Source: CALDSL01 sp039810245
GTDB taxonomy: Bacteria; Chloroflexota; Anaerolineae; Anaerolineales; Anaerolineaceae
Length of the DNA: 18,193 nt
NCBI GenBank assembly: GCA_039810245.1
Contig: JBDHWQ010000037.1
Location: 1 to 18,193, forward strand
Reading direction: 5' to 3'
Positions 7,487-14,557 of the stretch are shown here, in pieces (position 1 is the stretch's first letter; every line of letters begins with the position of its first letter). A program made the translations under genes and the position numbers. The notes beneath the pieces are model-generated. The model had not been told where the DNA came from and searched no databases. It saw only the letters and a list, made by a program, of their open reading frames with translations.

Positions 7487-9975
7487 GGCGTGTCATTGAG
7501 CGGTGAAGGCTGGTTAACGCGGATGGCCACCGGCTCCCAGGCGGGCAGGCCCACGCTGCGCGGCAGCAGGGCCACATCCAGGGGCAGGGTGTCATCCAGG
7601 CGCACGCCTACCGGGGCAGTGACGCCATTGAGGGTGAGCTGCGTTTCCACTCCGGCAGCCAGCCCAAAGCGCGCGGCCGTCTCCGGGTGGAGCGCCAGCA
7701 CGCGTTGAGCGATACGGTCTTTTAGCAGCAAGGTGGGCATCACTGTCGTGCCGCGGTCGTACAACCTGGTGACCGGGTAAACCATCAACGTGCCATCCGG
7801 GGCCACCGCGCGCTGCGCTCGCGCTGGGGTCGGCGGCTGTTCTGCCAGCGGAACCAGCGGCAGTTGCACGCCCAGGCCCTGGTGGTTGTCATAGCCGGTG
7901 CCGCCGTAATACAGGTCCTGGCGGCCGACGATGGGCCACTGTTCTTCGGTGTGCGCCAGCGTGGTATAGGTCTGGCCGGCATAGGCCGGGTGCTGGGCGG
8001 CGATACGCAGGAAAACCTGCGATGCCGAGCGGGCTTCAATGGCATGGCCAAGGCAAGCGCCCATCTGCGCGGTGATGACGAAATCCGGCAGGGTGCCGGG
8101 GCGGGGCGGCAGCGCGGGGTAGAAACGCTGGACGCGGCGCTCGGCGTTGGTGAAGCTGCCTTCGCGCTCGATGTAGGTAGAGACGGGGAAAACCACGTCA
8201 GCGCGGCGGGCGGTCTCGGTGAGGAACAGTTCCTGCACCACCACAAACCCGGCGCGGTCGAGGGCGTCGGCCAGGGCGGGGCTGTCACCGGCGGGGTCGG
8301 CGGCGGCGACATACACCGCGGCGGCCTGCGCCAACGTCACATCCAGCGCGGGTTCGGGGCGGAATCCCATGTCGAACGCGCCCTGATCATTGGCGTGCGC
8401 CCAAACGGCGATCAGGCCGTTGTTCGCGCGACCGGCGCGGCCGGTGGCGGTGAGCAGGCTGGCGCAGGCTGCGGAGAGCGCCTGCGAGCCTTCGAGGCCG
8501 GTCCCGTCGCTGCCGTACAGCAGCACCAGGTTTTCGGCTGCGGCCAGCGCCTCAGCAGCGGCCTGCCAGCCCTCCAGCGGCTTGCCGCCCGGAGCCAGCC
8601 CTGCCAGCACAGCCGGCTCTTCGCCGTAGCGGCAGCGCAGGCTGTGGGCGGCGACATCATCCAGCTTCGTCGGCCGCGCGTTGACCACGATCAGCGCTGC
8701 GCCGCGCAGGGCGGCCTGGCGGATACGGTGGTAATAGATGGGCGCTTCTTCGTACAGGTCGCTGGACACCACCACGATGGCGGTCTCCTTACCCATGTCG
8801 CTGAAGTTGCTGCCGGGGGCCATGCCCAGCGCGGCGGTCAGCTCGCCGCCGGCCATGTAACTATGCAGCACGGCCTTGCCGAATTGCAGCGCGGTGAGCT
8901 GCTGCAGGCTGAACAGGTCTTCGTTGGAGAGGCGGCCGCCGGCCAGGGTTACCAGGCTGCTACCGGCGGCGCGCAGTCCGTCCGCGGCGGCAGCCAGGGC
9001 TTCTTCCCAGGTAGCTTCCACCAGCACATCGTCTTTGCGCACCAGCGGAGCGGTCAGGCGGGCTTCGGTGCCCATGTAGTGGTACGCGAAGCGGCCCTTA
9101 TCGCACATCCAGATTTCGTTCACCAGCTCATTCTGACGCGGCATCACGCGCTTGACTACCGTGCTGCCTTTCGCGCGCGCCTCTCGGCGCACGTTGAGCG
9201 TGGTATTGCAGCCCACCGGGCACTGCGCGCAGATGGAAGCCGAAGATTTCATCTCCCACGGGCGGGCCTCAAAGCGGAAATCGTTGGTAGTCAGCGCGCC
9301 CACCGGGCAGATATCGGTGGTGTTGCCGGAGAAAACCGAATCGAAACCGGGGTCGCTATCGGTCATAATCTCCAGATAGCGGCCGCGGTTATAGAATGCG
9401 ATCACCGGGTCGCCGGCGATCTCATGCTGGTAGCGCACGCACCGCCCGCACTGGATGCAGCGCTCGCGATCGAGCATGATCAGGTCGCCCAGCGGCAGGT
9501 GCTTGGCCAGGCGCATTTTTTCATCCAGCAGGAAGCGGCTGCTGCCAGGGCCAAAACCCAGGGTCAGGTTCTGCAGCGGGCATTCGCCACCTTTATCGCA
9601 GATGGGGCAATCGAGCGGGTGCGAGGTGAGCAGGAACTCGATGATGTCTTTGCGACCGGCGCGCACCTTGTCGTTCAGCCCGTCCACCACCATGCCTTCC
9701 GAAACGGGCGTGGTGCAGGCAGTCTCCAGCTTGGGGCCAAAGTTGAGCTTGGGCGTGCCATCCGGGTTGAGCACCGGCTGGTTGGTGGCGCGGTCAATCA
9801 CCGGGCGGCCAATGTCCACCAGGCACATGCGGCACATGCCCACCGGCTCCATCTTGGGGTGATAGCAAAAGACAGGGATATCAATCCCAATCTGTTTCGC
9901 GGCGTTGACGACGAGCGTGCCTTCGGGCACGCTGACGCTGTGGCCGTCAATGGTGAGGTTGATCATCTTAGCCAT
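7477..9975 (-). CDS. nuoG: NADH-quinone oxidoreductase subunit G (NuoG)
   Basis: The 75-kDa-type subunit that carries electrons from NuoF toward NuoI. The protein has 832 residues, within the wide family range. The N-terminal ferredoxin-like domain holds N1b (C37, C48, C51, C87). Next come N5 with its histidine ligand (H119, C123, C126, C132) and N4 (C173, C176, C179, C223 in ICPVGAL). The molybdopterin-oxidoreductase-like domain begins with the additional cluster N7 (C249, C252, C256, C291), which only some bacteria have. The rest (about 300-700) and the C-terminal beta domain (about 740-825) resemble formate dehydrogenase-type enzymes but are structural in this family. The ATG at 9975 overlaps nuoF and has AAGGAG upstream. 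The C-terminal half is alanine-rich and less conserved than the N-terminal half, as is usual. Confidence 0.97.
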   Translation of the reverse strand: MAKMINLTIDGHSVSVPEGTLVVNAAKQIGIDIPVFCYHPKMEPVGMCRMCLVDIGRPVIDRATNQPVLNPDGTPKLNFGPKLETACTTPVSEGMVVDGLNDKVRAGRKDIIEFLLTSHPLDCPICDKGGECPLQNLTLGFGPGSSRFLLDEKMRLAKHLPLGDLIMLDRERCIQCGRCVRYQHEIAGDPVIAFYNRGRYLEIMTDSDPGFDSVFSGNTTDICPVGALTTNDFRFEARPWEMKSSASICAQCPVGCNTTLNVRREARAKGSTVVKRVMPRQNELVNEIWMCDKGRFAYHYMGTEARLTAPLVRKDDVLVEATWEEALAAAADGLRAAGSSLVTLAGGRLSNEDLFSLQQLTALQFGKAVLHSYMAGGELTAALGMAPGSNFSDMGKETAIVVVSSDLYEEAPIYYHRIRQAALRGAALIVVNARPTKLDDVAAHSLRCRYGEEPAVLAGLAPGGKPLEGWQAAAEALAAAENLVLLYGSDGTGLEGSQALSAACASLLTATGRAGRANNGLIAVWAHANDQGAFDMGFRPEPALDVTLAQAAAVYVAAADPAGDSPALADALDRAGFVVVQELFLTETARRADVVFPVSTYIEREGSFTNAERRVQRFYPALPPRPGTLPDFVITAQMGACLGHAIEARSASQVFLRIAAQHPAYAGQTYTTLAHTEEQWPIVGRQDLYYGGTGYDNHQGLGVQLPLVPLAEQPPTPARAQRAVAPDGTLMVYPVTRLYDRGTTVMPTLLLKDRIAQRVLALHPETAARFGLAAGVETQLTLNGVTAPVGVRLDDTLPLDVALLPRSVGLPAWEPVAIRVNQPSPLNDTPPA

Positions 9976-11239
9976 GCGGGGCTCTCCTTACATTGGCCTC
10001 GAAGTCGGCGCGGAACTTTTCAATGCCGGAGCGGACCGCCATGGTCGAAAACTCTCCCAGGGCGCACAGGCATTTACCCTGCATCTGGGCGGCCACGGTG
10101 TCGAGCAGCTCGATGTCTTCCGGACGGGCCTTGCCGTGGGCAATCCGGTGGGTGAGATGGCTCATCCAGTACGTGCCTTCGCGGCAGGGTGTGCACTTGC
10201 CACACGATTCGTGGCGGAAGAAGTGCACGGTCTTATCCACCAGCCAGGCCATATCCACGCTGTCATCCAGGATAATGACCGAGGCCGAGCCGAGCGGGGC
10301 ATTGAGGGTGTTTTGCGTGCTTTCGTAGTCCATGGGTGTATCCAGCGCGGCGTCATCGGCAACCACGATCGTGGATGACGCGCCGGCGGACATAAACGCC
10401 TTGACCGTGCGCCCTTCGGGTACGCCACCACCGTAATCGAAGATGAGCTCGCGGAAGGTGACACCCAGAGGCAGCTCGTAGTTGCCCGGGCGGTTGATAC
10501 AGCCGGAGAGCGAGAAGATCTTGACCCCCGGGCTTTTTTCGGTGCCAAAGGTGCGGTACCAGGCGGCGCCCTTTTCGAGAATGGGCGGCAGGTTGGTGAG
10601 CGTTTCCACGTTGTTGATCACCGTGGGCTTGCCAAACAGGCCATAAACCGCCGGGAAGGGCGGGCGGAGGCGCGGCTGGCCCAGCTTGCCTTCCAGCGAT
10701 TCAAGCAGCGCGGTTTCCTCGCCGCAGATGTAAGCCCCGGCGCCCAGGTGGGTGCGCAGGCGCAGCGAGTACTGCGTGCCAAACAGGTTGTCGCCCAGCA
10801 GCCCTGCGGCTTCAAGCGCGGCGATGTCTTCATCCAGCCTTTCGGCGATCTGCCAGAATTCGCCGCGCAGGTAGACGTACGACAGGTTCGCGCCTACCGC
10901 GTACGAGGCAATCGCCAGCCCTTCCAGGAACTGGAACGGGTTGCTTTCCATGATTTCGCGGTCTTTGAACGTGCCCGGCTCGGATTCATCAGCGTTAGCC
11001 ACCACATAATGCGGCCAGATATTATTGGGCAGGAAGCCCCACTTGGTGCCGGTGGGGAAACCAGCGCCGCCGCGCCCGCGCAGCCCCGAGTTTTTGACCT
11101 CGGCCAGCACGTCGGCGGGCTGCATGCTGGTCACCACCTTGCGGAAGGTTTCAAAGCCGCCGTTGTCGCGATAGACCTGAAGCTGGTCGAGCCCCGGCAC
11201 GGCGCGGTGGCGTAAGAGGATGGTTGTTTGTTCAGTCAT
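9968..11239 (-). CDS. nuoF: NADH-quinone oxidoreductase subunit F (NuoF)
   Basis: The 51-kDa-type subunit: binds NADH and FMN and carries [4Fe-4S] cluster N3, so this is where electrons enter complex I. From the ATG at 11239 it has 423 residues. The frame continues 14 codons upstream into nuoE, but the ATG at 11239 has a GGAGAGG site and gives the normal N-terminus. Motifs are the nucleotide/FMN-binding GLRGRGGAGFPTG (52-64), NADESEPGTFKDRE (82-95), GAGAYICGEETALLESLEG (167-184, approximately), and the N3 ligands C346, C349, C352 (SCGKCTPCREGT) and C392 (CLCALGEF). It overlaps nuoE by eight bases (ATGACTGA) and nuoG by eight bases (ATGGCTAA). Confidence 0.98.
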   Translation of the reverse strand: MTEQTTILLRHRAVPGLDQLQVYRDNGGFETFRKVVTSMQPADVLAEVKNSGLRGRGGAGFPTGTKWGFLPNNIWPHYVVANADESEPGTFKDREIMESNPFQFLEGLAIASYAVGANLSYVYLRGEFWQIAERLDEDIAALEAAGLLGDNLFGTQYSLRLRTHLGAGAYICGEETALLESLEGKLGQPRLRPPFPAVYGLFGKPTVINNVETLTNLPPILEKGAAWYRTFGTEKSPGVKIFSLSGCINRPGNYELPLGVTFRELIFDYGGGVPEGRTVKAFMSAGASSTIVVADDAALDTPMDYESTQNTLNAPLGSASVIILDDSVDMAWLVDKTVHFFRHESCGKCTPCREGTYWMSHLTHRIAHGKARPEDIELLDTVAAQMQGKCLCALGEFSTMAVRSGIEKFRADFEANVRRAPHG

Positions 11240-11753
11240 GGGCAGCCTCTCCGGTGCGTACGTGCTTGCGCAGCTCTTCAATCAGCGCCAGGGTCTTTTC
11301 TACGGTCATGTTCTCGTGGTAGGCAATATCCCCATCGCCCTGAAGCTGGAACATGGGCGCGCGGTGGCAGGCGGCCAGGCAGGTGACGGCTTCTATGGTT
11401 ATCAGGCCGTCGGGAGTGGTTTCGCCCACGCGCACGCCGATGTTCTCGCACAGGTTGGCCAGGAACTGCTCCGCGCCGCGCAGGGCGCAGGGCAGGTCGG
11501 TGCAGACCTGGATGCGGTACTTGCCGCCGGGCTCGTCATGGTAGAGCGTGTAGAAACCAATGATCGAGACCACGTCGGTGGCCGAGATTTCGAGGATCTC
11601 GGCAATATCCTGCACGTCCTGCCGGGTGATGTAGTTATCGCCGGCCTGGGCCAGGTACAGCAGCGGCATCACCGCGGCGCGCTTCTGATCGGCAGGGTAT
11701 TTTGCCAGGATGGATGCGACTTTGTCCGGGTATTGGCTGAGGAGTGCGTTCAC
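11232..11753 (-). CDS. nuoE: NADH-quinone oxidoreductase subunit E (NuoE)
   Basis: The 24-kDa-type subunit of the NADH-oxidising tip; it holds the [2Fe-2S] cluster N1a next to the FMN in NuoF. The frame is open far upstream into nuoD, but that part is arginine-rich shadow sequence. The likely start is the GTG at 11753, whose last two bases begin the nuoD stop codon TGA, with GGGAG upstream. This gives 173 residues, a normal length. The thioredoxin-like fold carries the ligands C84 and C89 (VCTDLPCALRG) and C125 and C129 (AVTCLAACHRAP), with the family spacing. The N-terminal helical part includes EILEISATDVVSIIGFYTLY (52-71). The last eight bases overlap nuoF. Confidence 0.97.
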   Translation of the reverse strand: MNALLSQYPDKVASILAKYPADQKRAAVMPLLYLAQAGDNYITRQDVQDIAEILEISATDVVSIIGFYTLYHDEPGGKYRIQVCTDLPCALRGAEQFLANLCENIGVRVGETTPDGLITIEAVTCLAACHRAPMFQLQGDGDIAYHENMTVEKTLALIEELRKHVRTGEAAHD

Positions 11754-12988
11754 CGGTCTGTATCTCCCAATACGATATCGATACTGCCAATGATGCCGAC
11801 CACATCGGCAACGAAGTGCTTGCGGGTGAGGATGGGCATGATCTGCAGGTTGGCGAAGGACGGCCCGCGATAAAACACGCGCTGCGGCTTGGGGCCACCG
11901 TTGCCTTCCACGTAAAAGCCCAGCTCGCCGCGCGGCGACTCGATGGCCACATACACGCCTTCGGCCGGAGCGTGATAACCTTCCGTCCACAGCTTAAAGT
12001 GGTGGATCAGCGATTCCATGCTCACGCCGATTTCCGAACGCGGCGGGGGCACGAACTTGCGGTTACTGCTTTGCACCGGGCCGTAGGGCAGCTTATCCAG
12101 CGCCTGGCGCACGATCTTGAGCGATTCGCGGATCTCCTGCACGCGCACCAGGTAGCGGCCGTATACGTCACAGCCCTCGGCGGTGGGAATGTCGAAGTCA
12201 TAGGTCTCGTAGCCACTGTAGGGGCGCGCCTTGCGCAGGTCATAGGGCAGGCCGGTGGCGCGGATGGCCGGGCCGGTGATGCCCCAGCGAATGCATTCTT
12301 CGGTGCAGATTTTGCCAATATCCACGGTGCGCTCGAGGAACAGCGCGTTGTGGGTGAGCAGCGATTCGTATTCGTCCAGGCGGCGCGGCATGACTTCGAG
12401 GAAGTTGCGCACAGCGGCCTCGAACTCGGCGGGCACGTCGCGCCACACGCCGCCGGGGCGGATGTAGCTGGTCATCATGCGCTGGCCGGAGATCATCTCG
12501 AAGATATCGAGGATAATCTCGCGTTCGCGCATCCCGTACAGGAACACCGACATGGCCGCCAGGTCGAGGGCGGAGGTGCCCAGCCACAGCAGGTGCGAGC
12601 CGATGCGGGTCAGCTCGGCCAGCAGCACGCGCAGCACCTGGGCGCGCGGGGGTACATCCAGGCCCACCAGTTTTTCCACCGCCAGCGAATACACCAGGTT
12701 GTTGCCCAGCGGGTTGAGGTAGTCCATGCGGTCGGTGCACACCAGCGCCTTGTTATAGATCTTCGATTCCATCGTTTTTTCGATGCCGGTGTGTAGAAAG
12801 CCAATATCGGGGATGCAGTTGACGACAATTTCGCCATCCAGCTCGAGCAGCAGGCGCAGCACACCGTGCGTGCTGGGGTGCTGTGGGCCCATGTTGAGCA
12901 GCATTGTCTCGCCGCGCAGCGCGCGCTCCGAGACGAGATGGCTCATGCCGTCCAGTTCTTCGGGTCGTACCAGATTACTATCGGTCAT
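11750..12988 (-). CDS. nuoD: NADH-quinone oxidoreductase subunit D (NuoD)
   Basis: The 49-kDa-type subunit, which forms much of the quinone-reduction pocket together with NuoB and NuoH. It is related to the large subunit of [NiFe] hydrogenases but lacks the metal-binding cysteines. The protein has 412 residues. Landmarks are LLNMGPQHPSTHGVLR (30-45), IGFLHTGIEK (62-71), DRMDYLNPL (86-94), RPYSGYETYDF and the C-terminal IIGSIDIVLGDTDR. By alignment to the Thermus protein, H41 and Y90 correspond to the quinone-head contacts His38 and Tyr87. The ATG at 12988 has a GAGGAG ribosome binding site. The stop codon overlaps the nuoE GTG in a four-base GTGA, a typical coupling arrangement. Confidence 0.98.
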   Translation of the reverse strand: MTDSNLVRPEELDGMSHLVSERALRGETMLLNMGPQHPSTHGVLRLLLELDGEIVVNCIPDIGFLHTGIEKTMESKIYNKALVCTDRMDYLNPLGNNLVYSLAVEKLVGLDVPPRAQVLRVLLAELTRIGSHLLWLGTSALDLAAMSVFLYGMREREIILDIFEMISGQRMMTSYIRPGGVWRDVPAEFEAAVRNFLEVMPRRLDEYESLLTHNALFLERTVDIGKICTEECIRWGITGPAIRATGLPYDLRKARPYSGYETYDFDIPTAEGCDVYGRYLVRVQEIRESLKIVRQALDKLPYGPVQSSNRKFVPPPRSEIGVSMESLIHHFKLWTEGYHAPAEGVYVAIESPRGELGFYVEGNGGPKPQRVFYRGPSFANLQIMPILTRKHFVADVVGIIGSIDIVLGDTDR

Positions 12989-13003
12989 GGCGCTCTCCTC
13001 GGG

Positions 13004-13528
13004 CTATTCTTTGGCCAGCGGCTTGCGCAGGTCAATTTCGTCATAATTGAAGGTGAAACTCACTTCTTCGTAGCCCAGGGGGTAATCTTTGCGCAGCGGG
13101 TGGCCCTGCCAGTCTTTTGGCATGAGGATGCGGCGCAGATCGGAGTGGCCCACAAATGTCACGCCAAACATGTCGTACACTTCGCGCTCATACCAGTTGG
13201 CGCTGGGGTACACGCCCTCAACGGTGCGCAGGTGAGGCATATTGCCATCCAGCGGAATGCGCACCAGCAGGGTGCTGTTGTGCTGCATGGAGTAGAGGAT
13301 GTACAGCACGTGGAAGCGCGGCGTAACCTGCGGCCAGTAATCCACCGCGGTGACGGCCACCAGCATTTCGAAGCGAAATTCGTCGCGCAGCGCGGTGAGC
13401 AGCTCTACGTTGCGGTCGTGGGCGGCGATCAGGCTGGTGTCATCGGCGTAGCGGTGAATTTCAGCGCCAAAGCGCTCGTGCATGGCGGTAGCAGCGGATT
13501 GCAGTTGATCGTCCATGGCTACTTCCAT
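13004..13528 (-). CDS. nuoC: NADH-quinone oxidoreductase subunit C (NuoC)
   Basis: The 30-kDa-type subunit of the hydrophilic connecting module, without cofactors, which supports NuoD and NuoB. The protein has 174 residues from the ATG at 13528. The family signature is clear: NWYEREVYDMFGV (111-123), then GHSDLRRILMPKDWQGHPLRKDYP (127-150, read in two pieces). It is a separate gene, unlike the nuoCD fusion of enterobacteria. A second ATG (codon 5, 13516) lies two bases after the nuoB stop with a weak GGAAG before it, and could equally be the real start, giving 170 residues. There is no strong ribosome binding site for either. nuoD follows after 15 bases. Confidence 0.96.
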   Translation of the reverse strand: MEVAMDDQLQSAATAMHERFGAEIHRYADDTSLIAAHDRNVELLTALRDEFRFEMLVAVTAVDYWPQVTPRFHVLYILYSMQHNSTLLVRIPLDGNMPHLRTVEGVYPSANWYEREVYDMFGVTFVGHSDLRRILMPKDWQGHPLRKDYPLGYEEVSFTFNYDEIDLRKPLAKE

Positions 13529-14001
13529 TTCTTCAGGTTTTCCTGCTTGACCTTCTCGTGCAGGGTGATGATGCCGTGGATCAGCCCTTCGGGGCGCGGC
13601 GGGCAGCCGGCGATGTACACATCCACCGGCACAATTTCATCCACTCCCTGCACCACGGCGTAATTATTGAAGATGCCGCTGCACGAGGCGCAGTCGCCCA
13701 TGGCGATAACCCACTTAGGGTCGGGCATCTGATCATAGAGCTGGCGCAGCACGGGGGCCATCTTGCGGCTCACGCGCCCGGCCACGATCATCAGGTCCGA
13801 CTGGCGCGGGCTGGGGCGCATCAGCTCCATGCCGAAGCGGCTCATATCGTAATTGGAAGCCTGCGCGCCCATCATCTCAATCGCGCAGCAGGCCAGACCG
13901 AAGAGCATCGGCCACATGGAATTGGTGCGGGACCAGTTGACCACATTCTGAAGGGTCGTGGTCACCACGCCCAGGTTTCCGGTTTTTTGCTCTATTCCCA
14001 T
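13519..14001 (-). CDS. nuoB: NADH-quinone oxidoreductase subunit B (NuoB)
   Basis: Carries cluster N2, the last [4Fe-4S] centre before quinone, in the hydrophilic arm where it meets the membrane. The protein has 160 residues. The four N2 ligands are present: the tandem pair C38-C39 (LACCAIE), C104 (GDCASCSG) and C133 (GCPPRPEGL). Other family signatures are RFGMELMRPSPRQSD (55-69) and VAGRVSRKM. The ATG at 14001 lies inside the last codons of nuoA, with an AAAGGAG ribosome binding site within nuoA. Overlap with the longest nuoC frame is also 10 bases. No unusual features. Confidence 0.98.
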   Translation of the reverse strand: MGIEQKTGNLGVVTTTLQNVVNWSRTNSMWPMLFGLACCAIEMMGAQASNYDMSRFGMELMRPSPRQSDLMIVAGRVSRKMAPVLRQLYDQMPDPKWVIAMGDCASCSGIFNNYAVVQGVDEIVPVDVYIAGCPPRPEGLIHGIITLHEKVKQENLKKWK

Positions 14002-14348
14002 TCGAGAGCTCCTTTCTTCCAGGCGTAAATGTAGCCCACTACCAGCACACCGATAAAGATGAACATCTCGATCAGCCCAAACAGGCCGAGCTTGCGGAAG
14101 GCTACCGCCCAGGGCAGAAAAAAGATGGTTTCCACATCAAAGAGGATGAACAGCATGGCCACCAGGTAGTAGCGCACGGTAATACGCCGCTGCCCGGAGC
14201 CAAAAGGCGTCATGCCCGATTCGTATGGAGCGCCTTTGCGCGCCGTGGGACGCTTTGGCCCGAAGATGGCGCCAAGCACCACCACAAGAACGGCGAGGAT
14301 GGCCGCGAATGAGGTAATGATGATGAGGGGAAGGTATTCGTTGAGCAC
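13992..14348 (-). CDS. nuoA: NADH-quinone oxidoreductase subunit A (NuoA)
   Basis: Small membrane subunit of complex I at the junction of the hydrophilic and membrane arms, close to the quinone site. From the GTG at 14348 the protein has 118 residues and begins MLNEYLPL, typical of the family. It has three hydrophobic helices (about 5-29, 59-80, 88-110). The loop motif PYESG (41-45) and the helix motif DVETIFFLPWA (71-81), with the conserved acidic residues D71 and E73, identify it. Serine at the position of the Cys in the YECG motif of many homologues is a common bacterial variant. The frame extends four codons further to a GTG at 14360, but the ribosome binding site overlaps that codon. Its last 10 bases overlap nuoB, suggesting translational coupling. 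Confidence 0.96.
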   Translation of the reverse strand: MLNEYLPLIIITSFAAILAVLVVVLGAIFGPKRPTARKGAPYESGMTPFGSGQRRITVRYYLVAMLFILFDVETIFFLPWAVAFRKLGLFGLIEMFIFIGVLVVGYIYAWKKGALEWE

Positions 14349-14356
14349 GTCAAACA

Positions 14357-14363
14357 CCACCTT
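14357..14363 (-). promoter_or_regulatory. nuoA ribosome binding site, decides the start
   Basis: Minus-strand AAGGTGG (14363-14357) is a near-consensus Shine-Dalgarno sequence. It sits eight bases before the GTG at 14348 and overlaps the two GTG codons further upstream (14360, 14357). Those upstream codons are therefore unlikely starts, and nuoA most likely begins at 14348. Confidence 0.7.
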
Positions 14364-14382
14364 AATTATCTGAATTATGTAC

Positions 14383-14391
14383 AGTATATCA
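14383..14391 (-). promoter_or_regulatory. Putative nuo operon promoter (extended -10)
   Basis: Minus-strand TGATATACT (14391-14383) matches the extended -10 pattern TGnTATAAT except at one position. The -35 region at the usual distance (CCACGA, 14411-14406) is poor, as is common for extended -10 promoters and for promoters that need an activator. Transcription would begin near 14376, about 28 bases before the chosen nuoA start. Confidence 0.5.
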
Positions 14392-14400
14392 CAAGCACGC

Positions 14401-14450
14401 AGACTTCGTGGGATTTTTCACATTGTACACGGTGAAAAAGAGTGAAGTCT
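14401..14450. promoter_or_regulatory. Nested inverted repeat, candidate operator upstream of nuo
   Basis: Outer arms AGACTTC (14401-14407) and GAAGTCT (14444-14450) enclose inner arms TTTTTCAC (14414-14421) and GTGAAAAA (14432-14439), all perfectly complementary, with a 10-base centre. The dyad ends ten bases upstream of the putative nuo extended -10, covering the area where an upstream activator or repressor would bind. No T-run follows it on the minus strand, so it does not look like a terminator. The symmetry is seen directly; the operator role is inferred. Confidence 0.5.
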
Positions 14451-14496
14451 GATATAAGGATAATTGTAGTATCAAATATGAAAAAGATAAGATCAG

Positions 14497-14557
14497 TAAG
14501 ACTATCAAAGCAAAAGACCCGGCGCGATGCGCCGGGTCTTTTGCTTTGATAGTCTTA
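14497..14557 (-). terminator. rpoD terminator inside a perfect 61-base palindrome
   Basis: Two perfectly complementary 29-base arms (14497-14525 and 14529-14557) flank a three-base loop. The central part is a classic intrinsic terminator: a GC-rich 10-bp stem (GACCCGGCGC paired with GCGCCGGGTC) followed by TTTT on the minus strand, with AAAA on the other side, so it could terminate in both directions. Pairing continues beyond the T-run through CTTTGATAGTC to include the rpoD TAA stop codon (14557-14555). It separates rpoD from the nuo operon. Confidence 0.9.

Larger units (their letters stand above)
14361..14496. other. AT-rich intergenic region upstream of nuoA
   Basis: This is the largest gap between genes in the window and is visibly more AT-rich than the coding DNA around it. 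It holds a nested dyad (14401-14450), an extended -10 element (14391-14383) and the first bases of the nuoA ribosome binding site. The stretch 14451-14496 is AT-rich without a convincing -35/-10 pair or hairpin. No reading frame in it looks coding. Confidence 0.8.

Noticed and set aside
7864..10155. A 763-codon open frame on the + strand opposite nuoG
   Set aside because: nuoG on the minus strand carries all iron-sulfur ligands in the correct order. The opposite frame has low-complexity composition, no recognisable domain and no independent promoter or ribosome binding site that I can see.
11754..11990. A longer nuoE beginning inside nuoD (79 more residues)
   Set aside because: The added N-terminus is arginine-rich shadow sequence of nuoD. 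The GTG in the GTGA overlap at 11753 gives the normal family length and start.
13992..14348. NuoA Ser in place of the Cys of the YECG loop as a missing key residue
   Set aside because: Serine at this position is known from bacterial homologues such as that of Thermus, and the cysteine is not a cofactor ligand.
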